Virus record (IMG/VR): IMGVR_UViG_3300013110_000211
Span: 1-40,680 of that record
Strand: one strand, 5' to 3'
DNA: 40,680 nt
Origin: a virus
Shown piece after piece: positions 23,893-32,580 of the stretch. The notes below the pieces were generated by a model. It did no database searches and was not told the DNA's origin. It saw nothing but the letters and a program-made list of their open reading frames with translations. The position numbers were made by a program, and so were the translations under genes. Every line of letters starts with the position of its first letter. The first letter of the stretch is position 1.

Positions 23893-24102
23893 CTTTTTGT
23901 ATAGCTTGTAGTGTAACTTGTTGTTTGGTGTCGGCACTCTAAAGCGTGAATATCTACTTTCCGCAAGAACTGTATTACCATCTGTTTGCTGGTATAAATT
24001 TACTTTTTTGCCGCTTACTGAATCAGTAAATCTGTATTCAATAAACTTCATTGGCATATAGCTAGCCAATTTATTTTTAATAAGCTTTATCCATTCACTC
24101 AT
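23890..24102 (-). CDS. Small basic hypothetical protein (70 aa)
   Basis: ATG 24102 (MSEWIKLIKNKLASYMPMK). Amphipathic, basic N-terminal helix followed by beta-like strands (IEYRFTDSVSGKKVNLYQQ) and a lysine-rich end (KLHYKLYKK). It carries the same 18-bp leader (24097-24114) as the zinc-protein gene and the same 3' segment, but an unrelated coding sequence. No family was recognised. Confidence 0.6.
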   Translation of the reverse strand: MSEWIKLIKNKLASYMPMKFIEYRFTDSVSGKKVNLYQQTDGNTVLAESRYSRFRVPTPNNKLHYKLYKK

Positions 24103-24113
24103 ACTAACCTCGC

Positions 24114-24251
24114 TTAATCAAAATCATCATGCAGCTTATGTTTAGGTGCTGGTATATTATCTAACACCTCTTTTTCTTCGTGCTTTTCTACTGTGCCAAA
24201 AGCTATTGGTAGATCATCATCTAGCCATTGCTGGTTAAGGTCTTCGTTCAT
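24114..24251 (-). CDS. First leftward early gene, small acidic protein (45 aa)
   Basis: ATG 24251 (MNEDLNQQWLDDDLPIAFG) with a perfect AGGAGG-type site (TAGGAGGTAAAG) upstream. Strongly acidic (net charge clearly negative), then HEEKEVLDNIPAPKHKL and DDFD at the end. It is the first gene after the candidate leftward promoter, so it would be made immediately on infection. Acidic early proteins are often DNA mimics or inhibitors; that is only a possibility here. Confidence 0.6.
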   Translation of the reverse strand: MNEDLNQQWLDDDLPIAFGTVEKHEEKEVLDNIPAPKHKLHDDFD

Positions 24252-24276
24252 CTTTACCTCCTATTTAAGTTGCGTT

Positions 24277-24312
24277 AACTGTATCAGTTGATTGTTGATT
24301 GTGCAATATAAA
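24277..24312 (-). promoter_or_regulatory. Leftward early promoter with overlapping palindromic operator
   Basis: On the minus strand TTGCAC and TACAGT are separated by 17 bp and point to the 45-aa gene. The palindrome AACTGTATCAGTT (24277-24289) covers the -10 box, and GATTGTTGATTG repeats lie in the spacer. The position between divergent early genes is typical of a repressor/Cro switch. On the plus strand TATAAT (24314-24319) with TTGTTG 16 bp upstream could serve the rightward genes. Confidence 0.55.
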
Positions 24313-24397
24313 ATATAATTAATTTATTTACTAAATACACTTTACTTTTATATCAGCTATGCTAAAGTTCACTCATCGAAACGGTATAGAGGAATGT

Positions 24398-24607
24398 ATG
24401 AAGCATTTAAATAGTGAAGAAATCAGAGAAGAGTTACGCAAGTATATTGCAGTAAATCACAAGCATAATTATATATTTGCTCAATCTGTGGGTTGTGCAA
24501 CTCAATCGGTAACAAATGTATTAAAAGGTAGGCAAGAGATACCTACTAAATGGCTCGAGCTTATGGGTTATGAGTCAGTAACAATTTACAGAAAACTTAA
24601 GAAGTAG
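24398..24607 (+). CDS. Small HTH DNA-binding protein, Cro-like (69 aa)
   Basis: ATG 24398 (MKHLNSEEIREELRKYI) follows AGAGGAA; an earlier in-frame ATG (24359) lacks a ribosome site. The HTH reads FAQSVGCATQSVTNVLKGRQ, a Cro/YdaS-like form. It is the first rightward gene and faces the operator 24277-24289. I infer that it regulates the divergent early promoters. It is too short to be a cleavable CI repressor. Confidence 0.72.
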   Translation: MKHLNSEEIREELRKYIAVNHKHNYIFAQSVGCATQSVTNVLKGRQEIPTKWLELMGYESVTIYRKLKK

Positions 24608-24619
24608 TAGGAGTAGAAG

Positions 24620-25489
24620 ATGAGTAATGATTTAATAGCATTTGTGAATCAACAGGAAGAAACATTTTTATCTAATGTGGTAGATGAAAAGGTTACATTT
24701 GCGGCTGAGTCACAATTCGCAGTTCAAGCTTTGCAGGGTAACAAGTTTTTATATGACACGGCTTATAAAAATTCCGAGTCACTTAGAAATGCAATAATTA
24801 ATGTGGCTGCAATTGGTGTCAGTCTTAATCCAGCCAACAAGCACGCTTATTTAGTGCCGCGTGACGGTAAGGTGTGCCTTGATATTAGTTACATGGGCCT
24901 GTTGCACCTAGCAATGTCTACAGGCTCTATTAAGTGGGGTCAGTGCAAGCTTGTGCATGAAGGTGATACATACGAGTCAAACGGTTTAGACCATGCACCC
25001 ACACACAAATATAACCCGTTTGGCAGTCGTGGCGCTGTTATCGGTGGTTACTGTACTGTTAAAACCGCTGATGGTGATTACCTAACAGAAGAAATGAGCC
25101 TTGACGATATTAAACAGGTGCAAAATGCTAGCAAGGCAAAGAATGGCCCTTGGCAGAAGTATTGGCCTGAAATGGCACGCAAGACCATTGTTAAGCGTGC
25201 AAGTAAATACTGGCCTAAAGTTGAGCGTTTAGATCAAGCTATTCACAACTTAAACACTGATGTTGGTGAAGGTATGCAAGAGCAATCAGGGCAACCCAAA
25301 GATATTACGCCGGCAACAGAAAAGCAGTTAAACACCATTGTTGATTACTTAGCAGATAAAGGTAAGTCAGAATCGGATATGTGCAAGTATGCACCTCGCC
25401 TGATTGGTTGTGAAATTCAATCTCTAGCGGATTTAACAAGCGAGCAAGCTGTTAAAGTGATTTCATTCTTGGGGGATTATGATGCTTAG
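24620..25489 (+). CDS. recT: RecT-family single-strand annealing recombinase
   Basis: 289 aa with AGGAG upstream. The core matches RecT: AAIGVSLNPANKHAYLVPRD, LDISYMGLLHLAMSTGSIKW, then a YGP-like segment (NGPWQKYWPEMARKT). It anneals ssDNA made by the adjacent exonuclease and allows replication-linked recombination and repair. The C-terminal 90 residues include a short helical domain (TEKQLNTIVDYLADKG, ending near IGCEIQSLADLTSEQ) likely used for partner binding. It overlaps the exonuclease start by 11 nt. Confidence 0.93.
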   Translation: MSNDLIAFVNQQEETFLSNVVDEKVTFAAESQFAVQALQGNKFLYDTAYKNSESLRNAIINVAAIGVSLNPANKHAYLVPRDGKVCLDISYMGLLHLAMSTGSIKWGQCKLVHEGDTYESNGLDHAPTHKYNPFGSRGAVIGGYCTVKTADGDYLTEEMSLDDIKQVQNASKAKNGPWQKYWPEMARKTIVKRASKYWPKVERLDQAIHNLNTDVGEGMQEQSGQPKDITPATEKQLNTIVDYLADKGKSESDMCKYAPRLIGCEIQSLADLTSEQAVKVISFLGDYDA

Positions 25490-26183
25490 TACTGTTGAGC
25501 AATTTAAAAGGCTGTCAGAGCAAACCTTAGATAAGTTCGGCTTTGATGGTGGTGAAGTTGAGCAAGGTTCAACAGAGTGGCACAGAATGCGAGCAGGAGT
25601 TATTACAGCCTCTCGCGTGCATGACATAATCAAGCCAGGCAGAAAGAAAGGTACTTATAGTGCTAACCGTGATAAATACATGGAGCAACTAATAGCTCAA
25701 GTTTGCACTGGCTTACTACCTGATGAGATAACAGCAAAACAGTTGCAGTGGGGTAAAGACAACGAACCAAAGGCGCGTGACCTTTATAATTTTTGGGGTG
25801 ATAAGCAAATAACAGAGATTGCATTTATTTACTCTGATGATATGCGCTGCGGTGTTAGCCCTGACTCTCTTGTAAATGACGATGGCGGGTTAGAAATAAA
25901 ATGCCCTTGGACTACTGAGCAATACATAAATCAGTTGCTAGGTGGCGAGCCTAAGCCTGAGTATTTAACTCAAATTCAATACAGTATGTGGTTAACTAAG
26001 CGCGAATGGTGGGACTTTGTAAACTATGATCCTCGCATGATAAAGCAGAACATTAAAACTGTAAGGCATGAGCCAGACTTAGAATTATTCAAAGTTTTTG
26101 ATGAAGAAATACCAAAGTTTATTAGTGAAATGGACGAAAAGCTTTCTTCAATTGGTTTTACATTTAACGATATTTATAAATAG
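25479..26183 (+). CDS. YqaJ/lambda-exonuclease-type DNA exonuclease
   Basis: 234 aa, start ATG 25479 inside the end of recT (or ATG 25482). Motifs of the YqaJ nuclease family are seen: [18 protein letters not shown], then [23 protein letters not shown] and [13 protein letters not shown], giving the D-(x)n-ExK metal site. [19 protein letters not shown] follows. It degrades one strand to supply ssDNA for RecT, as in lambda Exo/Beta. Fits the operon order RecT-exonuclease-SSB. Confidence 0.92.
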   Translation: MMLSTVEQFKRLSEQTLDKFGFDGGEVEQGSTEWHRMRAGVITASRVHDIIKPGRKKGTYSANRDKYMEQLIAQVCTGLLPDEITAKQLQWGKDNEPKARDLYNFWGDKQITEIAFIYSDDMRCGVSPDSLVNDDGGLEIKCPWTTEQYINQLLGGEPKPEYLTQIQYSMWLTKREWWDFVNYDPRMIKQNIKTVRHEPDLELFKVFDEEIPKFISEMDEKLSSIGFTFNDIYK

Positions 26184-26193
26184 GAAAGTAAAA

Positions 26194-26673
26194 ATGAGCA
26201 GAGGCGTAAACAAAGTAATTCTAGTTGGCCACTTAGGTCAAGATCCAGAAGTTAGATTCATGCCGAATGGTAATGCAGTTGCAAATATCAGCCTTGCAAC
26301 AAGTGATAGCTGGAAAGATAAAAACACAGGGCAGCAACAAGAGCGCACTGAATGGCATAGAGTAGTATTGTTTGGAAAGCTGTCTGAAATTGCTGGTGAG
26401 TATTTAAGAAAAGGATCTAAGGTTTATATTGAGGGTCGATTGCAGACCAGAAAATGGACTGACCAACAAGGGCAAGAAAAGTATACGACTGAGATAGTCG
26501 TTGATATGGGTGGTCAAATGCAAATGCTTGATAGTAAGCAGGATAGCAACCAGCAAAAACAAGCACCGCAACAGCAATATAACCAAAATCCTCAACAGCA
26601 ACAGGGTGGTTTTGCAGCACCGCAGCAACAGCAAGGCTTTGCACCGCAACAAAATCAAAACCCACAATTCTAA
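26194..26673 (+). CDS. ssb: Single-stranded DNA-binding protein
   Basis: 159 aa. ATG 26194 ([20 protein letters not shown]) follows AGGAAAG; upstream frame overlaps the exonuclease and has no ribosome site. The OB-fold (about 1-110) has [18 protein letters not shown] and [17 protein letters not shown]. The C-terminal tail is Gln/Asn/Pro-rich and ends NQNPQF; it lacks the acidic DDDIPF tip through which bacterial SSBs recruit partners. It probably coats DNA in the RecT/exonuclease and DnaB pathways without that docking tip. Confidence 0.95.
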   Translation: MSRGVNKVILVGHLGQDPEVRFMPNGNAVANISLATSDSWKDKNTGQQQERTEWHRVVLFGKLSEIAGEYLRKGSKVYIEGRLQTRKWTDQQGQEKYTTEIVVDMGGQMQMLDSKQDSNQQKQAPQQQYNQNPQQQQGGFAAPQQQQGFAPQQNQNPQF

Positions 26674-26681
26674 ATAATAAA

Positions 26682-26706
26682 GGTGAACTCATCCGTTGAG
26701 TTCACC
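26682..26706. terminator. Terminator between ssb and tailspike (convergent)
   Basis: GGTGAACTCA (26682-26691) pairs perfectly with TGAGTTCACC (26697-26706). On the minus strand it is followed by TTTATTATTT, so it best ends the tailspike transcript; on the plus strand it follows the ssb stop by 8 nt. Confidence 0.8.
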
Positions 26707-26737
26707 ATTCAAGCCAATAACAGGATATAGTTTTTAT

Positions 26738-28687
26738 TTACGTTGTTTTATAAACAACCCCACCAGTTCCATACTCGTTAAAATTGGTTATTCCATCAAA
26801 ATCAGCAGCCGTTATTGCTCCTGAATTTCCCGTCATTCCGGTAGCATGTATTACACCGCCTTCAAGAACTCTTGACTTGCTTGTTCTTCCGGACTCATCA
26901 GCATTTATAGCTTTTATTGTGCCGCCGCCACTAGCTTGCAATGCTCTAGCGCAGTTTCTAGCGTCTACACCTATTGAGCTTATCATTCCGCTTGATGCGC
27001 TCATTCCCGTCCCTGTCGCGCCAGATATGTTTGCTGATTCTCCAGCTTTTATCTCTCCCTCATTTGTTGTAAATAACCCTGTGGCGCATCCGCTTGCGTC
27101 AACACCTCCACACTCAACAGTTGAACCGTCAGCAATAATCCCAAAACCGCAAGAAGACACATCTACTACTGGCGCTGATACCCTCGATCCAAATCTAGCC
27201 CTTATACCAACACTGCTACCAGATAGGTTTGCGGACGGTATACTTACAGTTGCACCAGTCCTAGCGTCTATAGCATCGCCAGTTGTGTTGCTATGTATTA
27301 GTCTGTTGCCAGATAACCTACCCCCAGTTGCAATTAATGCTGATGCGCCGTCTGATAAATCCGTATCAGTTAGCACGATGCTGCCACCGTCCACAACCTG
27401 TACGCTATTAAGCGTTGTTCGTCTGCCAAATGCGTTTATTAACATTAAATCACCGCAGTTTGTAGCAATTGCAAAAGCCCCAGAGTCATCGCCTGTTGTC
27501 TGACTGGCGTTTATGTAGCTGCTGTCGCACATTATTGAAAAGCTTGTGCAGTCATTTAAGTTTGACCATCTTATCTGTGATCTTGAGTTATTGGAACACC
27601 TATGGCCTACGTAATTATTGTTCAACTTTGAGTAATTTGCTTGAGCCTCGCCATTTTGAAAACAATACAATCCCCTTCCGTTAAGATTTATGAATCCTAA
27701 ATGCTCTCCGATATTAACACCTCCAGTACTTAATATTTTTCCGAATCCGCGAGCTATAAAACCAGCTTTATTCTCATCAGATGAAGCATCCTCTCCAGCG
27801 TCAAAAACCACGTTAAAAATAGGGCTTACCGCACCAAACCTTGATGATATTGCGGGGGTGTAACCTCCCTCCTGTATTGGCATTGTCCATACATTTGGCG
27901 ACACGGGGACAGTTGTATCAACAGAGCTTATTGATACGTATGACAAATCAACGCCTGATATAACTACCTGCTCATTAAGAACAAACCCAGAAAGCAAGGA
28001 TATAGAGATTAAGCTTTGATTACTGTCTGTTCGTATTTTCCTGCATAAATTTAACGCATCCGTTATTGTTGAAAAGTTTCCTCCTGTACCTACTGTTATG
28101 CTGTTTATAAGCGATGACGGTATAATTGGCTGAGTTAAGTCTATTCTAAGCTTTTTTGATGCGTTAAGGGGTGCGTAAAAACCTCCTGTATCACCTATGT
28201 TTACAACGTCATATCTAACATTTTCTATTAGATATCTGGTTCCTATCGGTGCGTCTTCTGAAATTGCCTGAGAAAGCGTGCTGGTTCTTATATATATGTC
28301 ATCATGCGCGCCTACTGCGCTTCTATTTAAAGTGTCGTTATGCTCTATTTTAATCACTGGACTTTCCCCTTGAACATTTTCAATTACCCATTTATCAACC
28401 AAGTTTCTATCTTTTACGGTTATTGAATAATTATCTTCATCAACTTGTATCTTAATTATTTTTGGGTTTGTTGAGCTTATTACAGTAAACCCGCCTGTAT
28501 TCGTAGTTATTGGCTGAGCTAAGTTTATTCTTTGCTCATTTTCATCAATATAATAAACTTGCAGCCTGTTTTCTGGTATTGTTGGATCTGTGTCCGGTTG
28601 TCCAACGTAGATATTCGCGTTATAAATAACGCGACCTCCTATTGTTGGGTCTACCCATTGTTCGAATGGGTTTTTTATTACAGCCAT
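26738..28687 (-). CDS. Tailspike with P22-type head-binding domain
   Basis: 649 aa (P22 tailspike 666). Residues 1-105 match the P22 head-binding domain (NPFEQWVDPTIGGRVIYNAN, then IYVGQPDTDP, and LAQPITTNTGGF). The following region is beta-helix-like: short Gly/Ser/Asn-rich strands with recurring ...VDASGCATG..., ...IGVDARNCA... type turns. P22-type spikes bind and often cleave O-antigen; no acidic active-site set could be fixed here. The N-terminus attaches to the gp10/gp4 tail. It is the last gene of virion block 2 and is followed by a terminator. Confidence 0.85.
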   Translation of the reverse strand: MAVIKNPFEQWVDPTIGGRVIYNANIYVGQPDTDPTIPENRLQVYYIDENEQRINLAQPITTNTGGFTVISSTNPKIIKIQVDEDNYSITVKDRNLVDKWVIENVQGESPVIKIEHNDTLNRSAVGAHDDIYIRTSTLSQAISEDAPIGTRYLIENVRYDVVNIGDTGGFYAPLNASKKLRIDLTQPIIPSSLINSITVGTGGNFSTITDALNLCRKIRTDSNQSLISISLLSGFVLNEQVVISGVDLSYVSISSVDTTVPVSPNVWTMPIQEGGYTPAISSRFGAVSPIFNVVFDAGEDASSDENKAGFIARGFGKILSTGGVNIGEHLGFINLNGRGLYCFQNGEAQANYSKLNNNYVGHRCSNNSRSQIRWSNLNDCTSFSIMCDSSYINASQTTGDDSGAFAIATNCGDLMLINAFGRRTTLNSVQVVDGGSIVLTDTDLSDGASALIATGGRLSGNRLIHSNTTGDAIDARTGATVSIPSANLSGSSVGIRARFGSRVSAPVVDVSSCGFGIIADGSTVECGGVDASGCATGLFTTNEGEIKAGESANISGATGTGMSASSGMISSIGVDARNCARALQASGGGTIKAINADESGRTSKSRVLEGGVIHATGMTGNSGAITAADFDGITNFNEYGTGGVVYKTT

Positions 28688-28708
28688 ATTTTCACCTTTT
28701 GATTTTGA

Positions 28709-28723
28709 TTTTGGTATTATATG
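28709..28723 (-). promoter_or_regulatory. Recurring intergenic motif, site 7 (CATATAATACCAAAA)
   Basis: Minus-strand TATATACATATAATACC lies 22-36 nt upstream of the tailspike start and contains a TATAAT. It is a looser member of the motif set and points toward the tailspike. TTGGTTA/TAACCAA (about 28761-28776) forms a further inverted repeat upstream. Confidence 0.45.
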
Positions 28724-28822
28724 TATATATTTCTAATCCTGTTTGGCATCCCTGCCCTTGGTTATTTAACCAAAGATCACTTTCCTAAGTTTTCTAAACT
28801 TTGTTTCACTTCAATAGCATTG

Positions 28823-30403
28823 CTACTGCTTTGGTTTGTCTTGTTCCTCAACTCCCAATGATGCAGCATAAGCGGCTAGTTGAGCGTTTTTGAGTTTGTC
28901 AGCAATAAATATTGCATCATCAACAATATTTTTCTGTGACTTGTATTTTTTACCAAGCTCTTTAATTGCTGAAATATCAACTGATGGATCTAGTAGTAGC
29001 GCAGCAAGCTCTTGCTTTGATTGTTGCCTTTTAGGTACATTTTTGATGTAGGCATCAATAACTCCTTCACCATCTCTTCCGGATGCAACCAAGTCACTTA
29101 AAAACTTTTGATTTTTGTTCGCCAGCTTTTTTGCTGCATTAGCACTCACCTGCCCAAGCGCTGGCAAGGTTAGAGCTCCAACCCCCGCGCCAGGGCCACC
29201 ACCAACTGCACCGCCTATACTCGCACCTAAAGCACCACCCAAAACACCTAAAAGCATATTTGTTTGCTGGTCTGCACCAAAACCGATCTTGCCAAGCTTT
29301 TTAAATGTATTTTCAAGAGTTCCGCCTTGGGTTATTTGTTGCATTGCTTTCCTCTCTTCATCAGTAAAGCCTCGTCGCTTCTTTTTGTTTTTAAGAATAG
29401 ACCTAAACTCATTCCTTAGCCCGTTCTCAAATCCGCTAGCTGCCTCGTTAGCTCTTAGTACCGCTTCATCTATAGTCTCAAGCTTTTTTCGCCTCTGAGT
29501 TAGGTTTCTTGCTCCCCTGTAAAGCTCTCCAACATTACCAGCTGACCCTTCATTCTTGCTCGCTTCTGAATCAACAAACTCATCTACTGACTCTTTTATT
29601 ATTGATGCTAGCCTTTGCTCTGTTGGGTTGTCGAATTGCTTAGCAGGAACATCAGCAAGCTTTCTGACTTGCTCTAAATCTGTTAATCCTGTTTTACCAG
29701 CTTCGTAATCCCGCTCTATTCTATTTAACACTTGTGCAGTTTTTGGTGTTAAATCCTTGTCTAATCCTGACTTTCTTAAATCATTATTTAGCTTAATTGC
29801 AAAGTTTAAATAATCATTCTTTGGTACTTGTATGTTAGCCGCTTCAACTTCCTGGTAAAGCTGCGTAGCCGCTTCTTTTAGTTGCTGCTGAGTTGGTGCA
29901 ACTTCTGACATTGCTGTTTTTATATTTTTGCTAGGTGCTTTCAACTGCTTCAAGACCTGACCAACATTTGCAGCACCACCTAAGCCAAGGTAAGGCGGCA
30001 GTGCAGATAATGGCTCTGTAATTTCTTGAACAATTTCCTGGCCTGCTTGGGTTCTTGGTTGGTAGGTCAAAGCCTCCGCTAGCTCGTCGCCCTTTGTTGG
30101 TTCAAAGGTTGTCGTCAGCGGGTTGTCGCCTTTTTGAGGCTTTAGTAGGCCTGTAACTTCACCTAGCGCCGTATACAAGTTCCCTAGACCTTGCCCTAAA
30201 GCTCCGCCGGTTGCGCTAGTGCCAAGAGTTAACGCTGCCTCACCAGCACCTACTATGTCTTGCCCTAAAGTGGTTTCGGGTTTTGCTCTAACTTCGCTTA
30301 AAGCTAAGTTTTCATCAGTTGGAACATCTGGGTCAACGCCTTTGGGGGTGTAAAATAAATCACGCCCTTTCTTTGGTTGTTCTGCAAATAAGTTTCTAGC
30401 CAC
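28823..30403 (-). CDS. Ejection (DNA-transfer) protein, P22 gp16-like position
   Basis: 526 aa, GTG start 30403 inside the end of the previous gene (8-nt overlap). Mostly helical with a Gly/Ala-rich hydrophobic stretch (LLGVLGGALGASIGGAVGG, about 392-410) that could insert in a membrane, and a polar Lys/Asp-rich N-terminus. P22 gp16 is the largest injected protein (609 aa) and helps DNA cross the inner membrane. The assignment uses gene order, helicity and the glycine-rich segment, not a clear family match. Confidence 0.7.
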   Translation of the reverse strand: MARNLFAEQPKKGRDLFYTPKGVDPDVPTDENLALSEVRAKPETTLGQDIVGAGEAALTLGTSATGGALGQGLGNLYTALGEVTGLLKPQKGDNPLTTTFEPTKGDELAEALTYQPRTQAGQEIVQEITEPLSALPPYLGLGGAANVGQVLKQLKAPSKNIKTAMSEVAPTQQQLKEAATQLYQEVEAANIQVPKNDYLNFAIKLNNDLRKSGLDKDLTPKTAQVLNRIERDYEAGKTGLTDLEQVRKLADVPAKQFDNPTEQRLASIIKESVDEFVDSEASKNEGSAGNVGELYRGARNLTQRRKKLETIDEAVLRANEAASGFENGLRNEFRSILKNKKKRRGFTDEERKAMQQITQGGTLENTFKKLGKIGFGADQQTNMLLGVLGGALGASIGGAVGGGPGAGVGALTLPALGQVSANAAKKLANKNQKFLSDLVASGRDGEGVIDAYIKNVPKRQQSKQELAALLLDPSVDISAIKELGKKYKSQKNIVDDAIFIADKLKNAQLAAYAASLGVEEQDKPKQ

Positions 30404-31700
30404 CTTGCAACCTCTCTAAAACTTGATCTCTAGTAAGTCCGTTAGCTCGCATTGTTTCTTGAATATCCGCCTCAGTAACATCCCCATAAATAGGGCTGCT
30501 AATAACAATTTGATCAACTTCCTGTGAAGTAACTTGCTCACCTTCAAACAATGGATTTTCTTCGGCCCACTGGTCAAACTCTTGCTGAAATTCAGACTGA
30601 GAAAAATACCCGTTATCTTTTCTAAATTTTTGCGCTTGCTTTGCATACTCCCTTTCTCGATTAGCTAGTCTTTCAGCGTAATCTAGCATTTGCCCCCTAC
30701 CCTCTCTTGACTGAGTTAGTGTTGGGGCTGTATTCCTTAAAAAGTCCATATCTGCATTAGATAACGCGCCAGACATTTGCTGTGATTTATCAAGTACAAG
30801 CTCATTAGATATAGCTGCAAACTGCTCTGACTCTGGTATTCCTTCAACGTCAATGCCTAAAGCCTTAGCCGCCTTACCAACACCAAGGCCAAACTCTGCA
30901 CCAGTTCCAGCAAAAGCTTTTTCATTAAGCGATTGAAGCCTTTTGATTGTATTTAGTTGCTTTGATGCACCCCTGCCAGTTTCAGCTATTGTTCCAAGTT
31001 GCTTTATACCTTGGCTTATCTCCGCTTTTCTCTGTGCTGTTTTTACATCTAAATCAGCCTTTGCTTTGTCGTACTCCATCTTTTCAGCTGTGCTGGTTCT
31101 CTCGCCTCGTTTCAGCTTTCTGTGAGTCTCTTGCACTTCCTTGGGTTGTTGCAATAGCCACTCCGTTTCGAGTACCGCTGCTGGCTTCTTGTTTTCACTT
31201 AACAGCTGATTGCCAATTTTTGGATCAATCATAATCATACCAGTTGCAAGCTCGCGTCTAATTTCATCGGGTGATTTACCTTGTAAGCTCATCGCATCTT
31301 CTGCGGTCATTGCAGGATTACCACCAGCCGCGCTTATCTGGTTTACTGTGTCGTTTAGTATTTGCGTTGCTTGCTCTGGGTTCTTATAGGCATTTAAGTA
31401 ACCTTGTCGCGCAATTTGCTCTGTTTGCTCATTGGTAAAACCGTAAACCTTTCTCGCTTCTTCTGCGTACTCAGGAAACCTGGTCATTAAGCCAGTTAAG
31501 TCTTTAATGTAAGACTCACTGCCAATAGCGTTTTGCAGGCCAGTAGCAAACTCATTGCGCCTATCTTGCGCCGCTTGTTGTTGCTGTTTCATTTCCTGCT
31601 GTTGCATAAATCCGCCAACAGCATTACTTAGATTACCAAGACCTTGGTTTATGCCTTGCTGTCCGCTTAAAATATCTATTGTGAAAGGGTTGTTAGCCAT
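30396..31700 (-). CDS. Ejection (DNA-transfer) protein, P22 gp20-like
   Basis: 434 aa (P22 gp20 471). The Gln/Asn-rich N-terminus (ILSGQQGINQGLGNLSNAVG) and helical body (RFPEYAEEARKVYGFTNEQ, QAGYLNAYKNPEQ-like segment) match phage injection proteins. It overlaps its neighbours by 8 nt on both sides, so it is likely co-translated. It is carried inside the capsid and released with DNA to help form the trans-envelope channel. Confidence 0.8.
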   Translation of the reverse strand: MANNPFTIDILSGQQGINQGLGNLSNAVGGFMQQQEMKQQQQAAQDRRNEFATGLQNAIGSESYIKDLTGLMTRFPEYAEEARKVYGFTNEQTEQIARQGYLNAYKNPEQATQILNDTVNQISAAGGNPAMTAEDAMSLQGKSPDEIRRELATGMIMIDPKIGNQLLSENKKPAAVLETEWLLQQPKEVQETHRKLKRGERTSTAEKMEYDKAKADLDVKTAQRKAEISQGIKQLGTIAETGRGASKQLNTIKRLQSLNEKAFAGTGAEFGLGVGKAAKALGIDVEGIPESEQFAAISNELVLDKSQQMSGALSNADMDFLRNTAPTLTQSREGRGQMLDYAERLANREREYAKQAQKFRKDNGYFSQSEFQQEFDQWAEENPLFEGEQVTSQEVDQIVISSPIYGDVTEADIQETMRANGLTRDQVLERLQGG

Positions 31701-32580
31701 GTTTCACTCCAATTAATTCATAGTCGACCGTATCAAAACCTTGATGACGCTTAACCGCTTCCGGTTTAACCTTTTTAACTTCGTCAGCAATTACACCTTT
31801 ACCGCTACCTTCAAGGCCCAGCGATTTGGCTTTATTATTCCATTCCCAAGTGTAAATGTTATAACCGTTTTCAGTGCCTACTTTTTGAATGTTGTCTTTC
31901 AATCTTCGGTCTGAGAAAAAGCCTAAAAGACTAGTGCCAATATTAAGTGCGTTTTGACCTGCTGCTTGCTGGCCTTGTATTCTGCTTTGTGCTGCCGCTA
32001 ATTGACCTTGCGCAAGCGTTTGACCAATGCCAGATGTTAAGCCTGCAATGTTTCCAACTTGGCTAGGTAAACCCATGATAGTGGATTCTAGACCAAGCTG
32101 ATTTTGAAAGGCCTGCTGATTCAATCCAGCTTGTTGCATATCTCTTTGCTGCCTATTGCCAAACGCTGATAGTAAAGCTTGGTTTTGTGTATCTCTACCA
32201 AGTCTAGCAAGGTTTTGCTGAGTCCCACCACTCCTAAAGCCGCCTGTCATCGCCTGATTTCTTAGAATGGATTCTTCGCCAGCTTGCAAGCCGCTCATAA
32301 TTGACTGGTATAAAGGGCTGGTTTCTATACCGCTTAAAAGTTGCCGATCTGTTTTCAACTGGTATGGGTTTACTCCTTGCTGAGCCAAATCGCCAAGCCT
32401 ACCTAAAGATCCAGTTTGAGCCTCAGTGATTGGGGCCTGTATTTCCTTTAGATATTCTAGAGCTTCACGCTCGGCCCCTGCCTGAGTTTGAGAGGCTTGA
32501 ACTTGCTGTCTTGCCGCCCTTTCATCTGACGTTGTTCCTATGCCTAGTGTGTCTTTTACTGCGCCTACAATTCCGCCCAT
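31693..32580 (-). CDS. Ejection protein, P22 gp7-like, with C-terminal S74 autoprocessing domain
   Basis: 295 aa. ATG 32580 with GAGGT upstream. The first 215 residues are Gln/Gly/Leu-rich and helical, as in P22 gp7-type injection proteins (GGTQQNLARLGRDTQNQAL). The last about 75 residues match the peptidase S74/intramolecular chaperone domain: FFSDRRLKDNI (S223, D224, K228 as the Ser/Lys pair), YNIYTWEWNN, GVIADEVKKVKPEAV. S74 domains usually end fibres and cut themselves off after trimer assembly; here one is fused to an ejection-type protein. Confidence 0.8.
   Translation of the reverse strand: MGGIVGAVKDTLGIGTTSDERAARQQVQASQTQAGAEREALEYLKEIQAPITEAQTGSLGRLGDLAQQGVNPYQLKTDRQLLSGIETSPLYQSIMSGLQAGEESILRNQAMTGGFRSGGTQQNLARLGRDTQNQALLSAFGNRQQRDMQQAGLNQQAFQNQLGLESTIMGLPSQVGNIAGLTSGIGQTLAQGQLAAAQSRIQGQQAAGQNALNIGTSLLGFFSDRRLKDNIQKVGTENGYNIYTWEWNNKAKSLGLEGSGKGVIADEVKKVKPEAVKRHQGFDTVDYELIGVKHG

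Noticed and set aside
26784-27503. Long plus-strand open frame (about 239 codons)
   Set aside because: Antisense to the tailspike, Pro/Ser/Ala-rich composition caused by the reverse frame of Gly/Ser-rich beta repeats, no ribosome site.
29115-29498. Plus-strand open frame (127 codons) opposite the gp16-like gene
   Set aside because: Pro/Ser/Phe-rich reverse frame of Gly/Lys-rich coding sequence; no ribosome site or operon fit.
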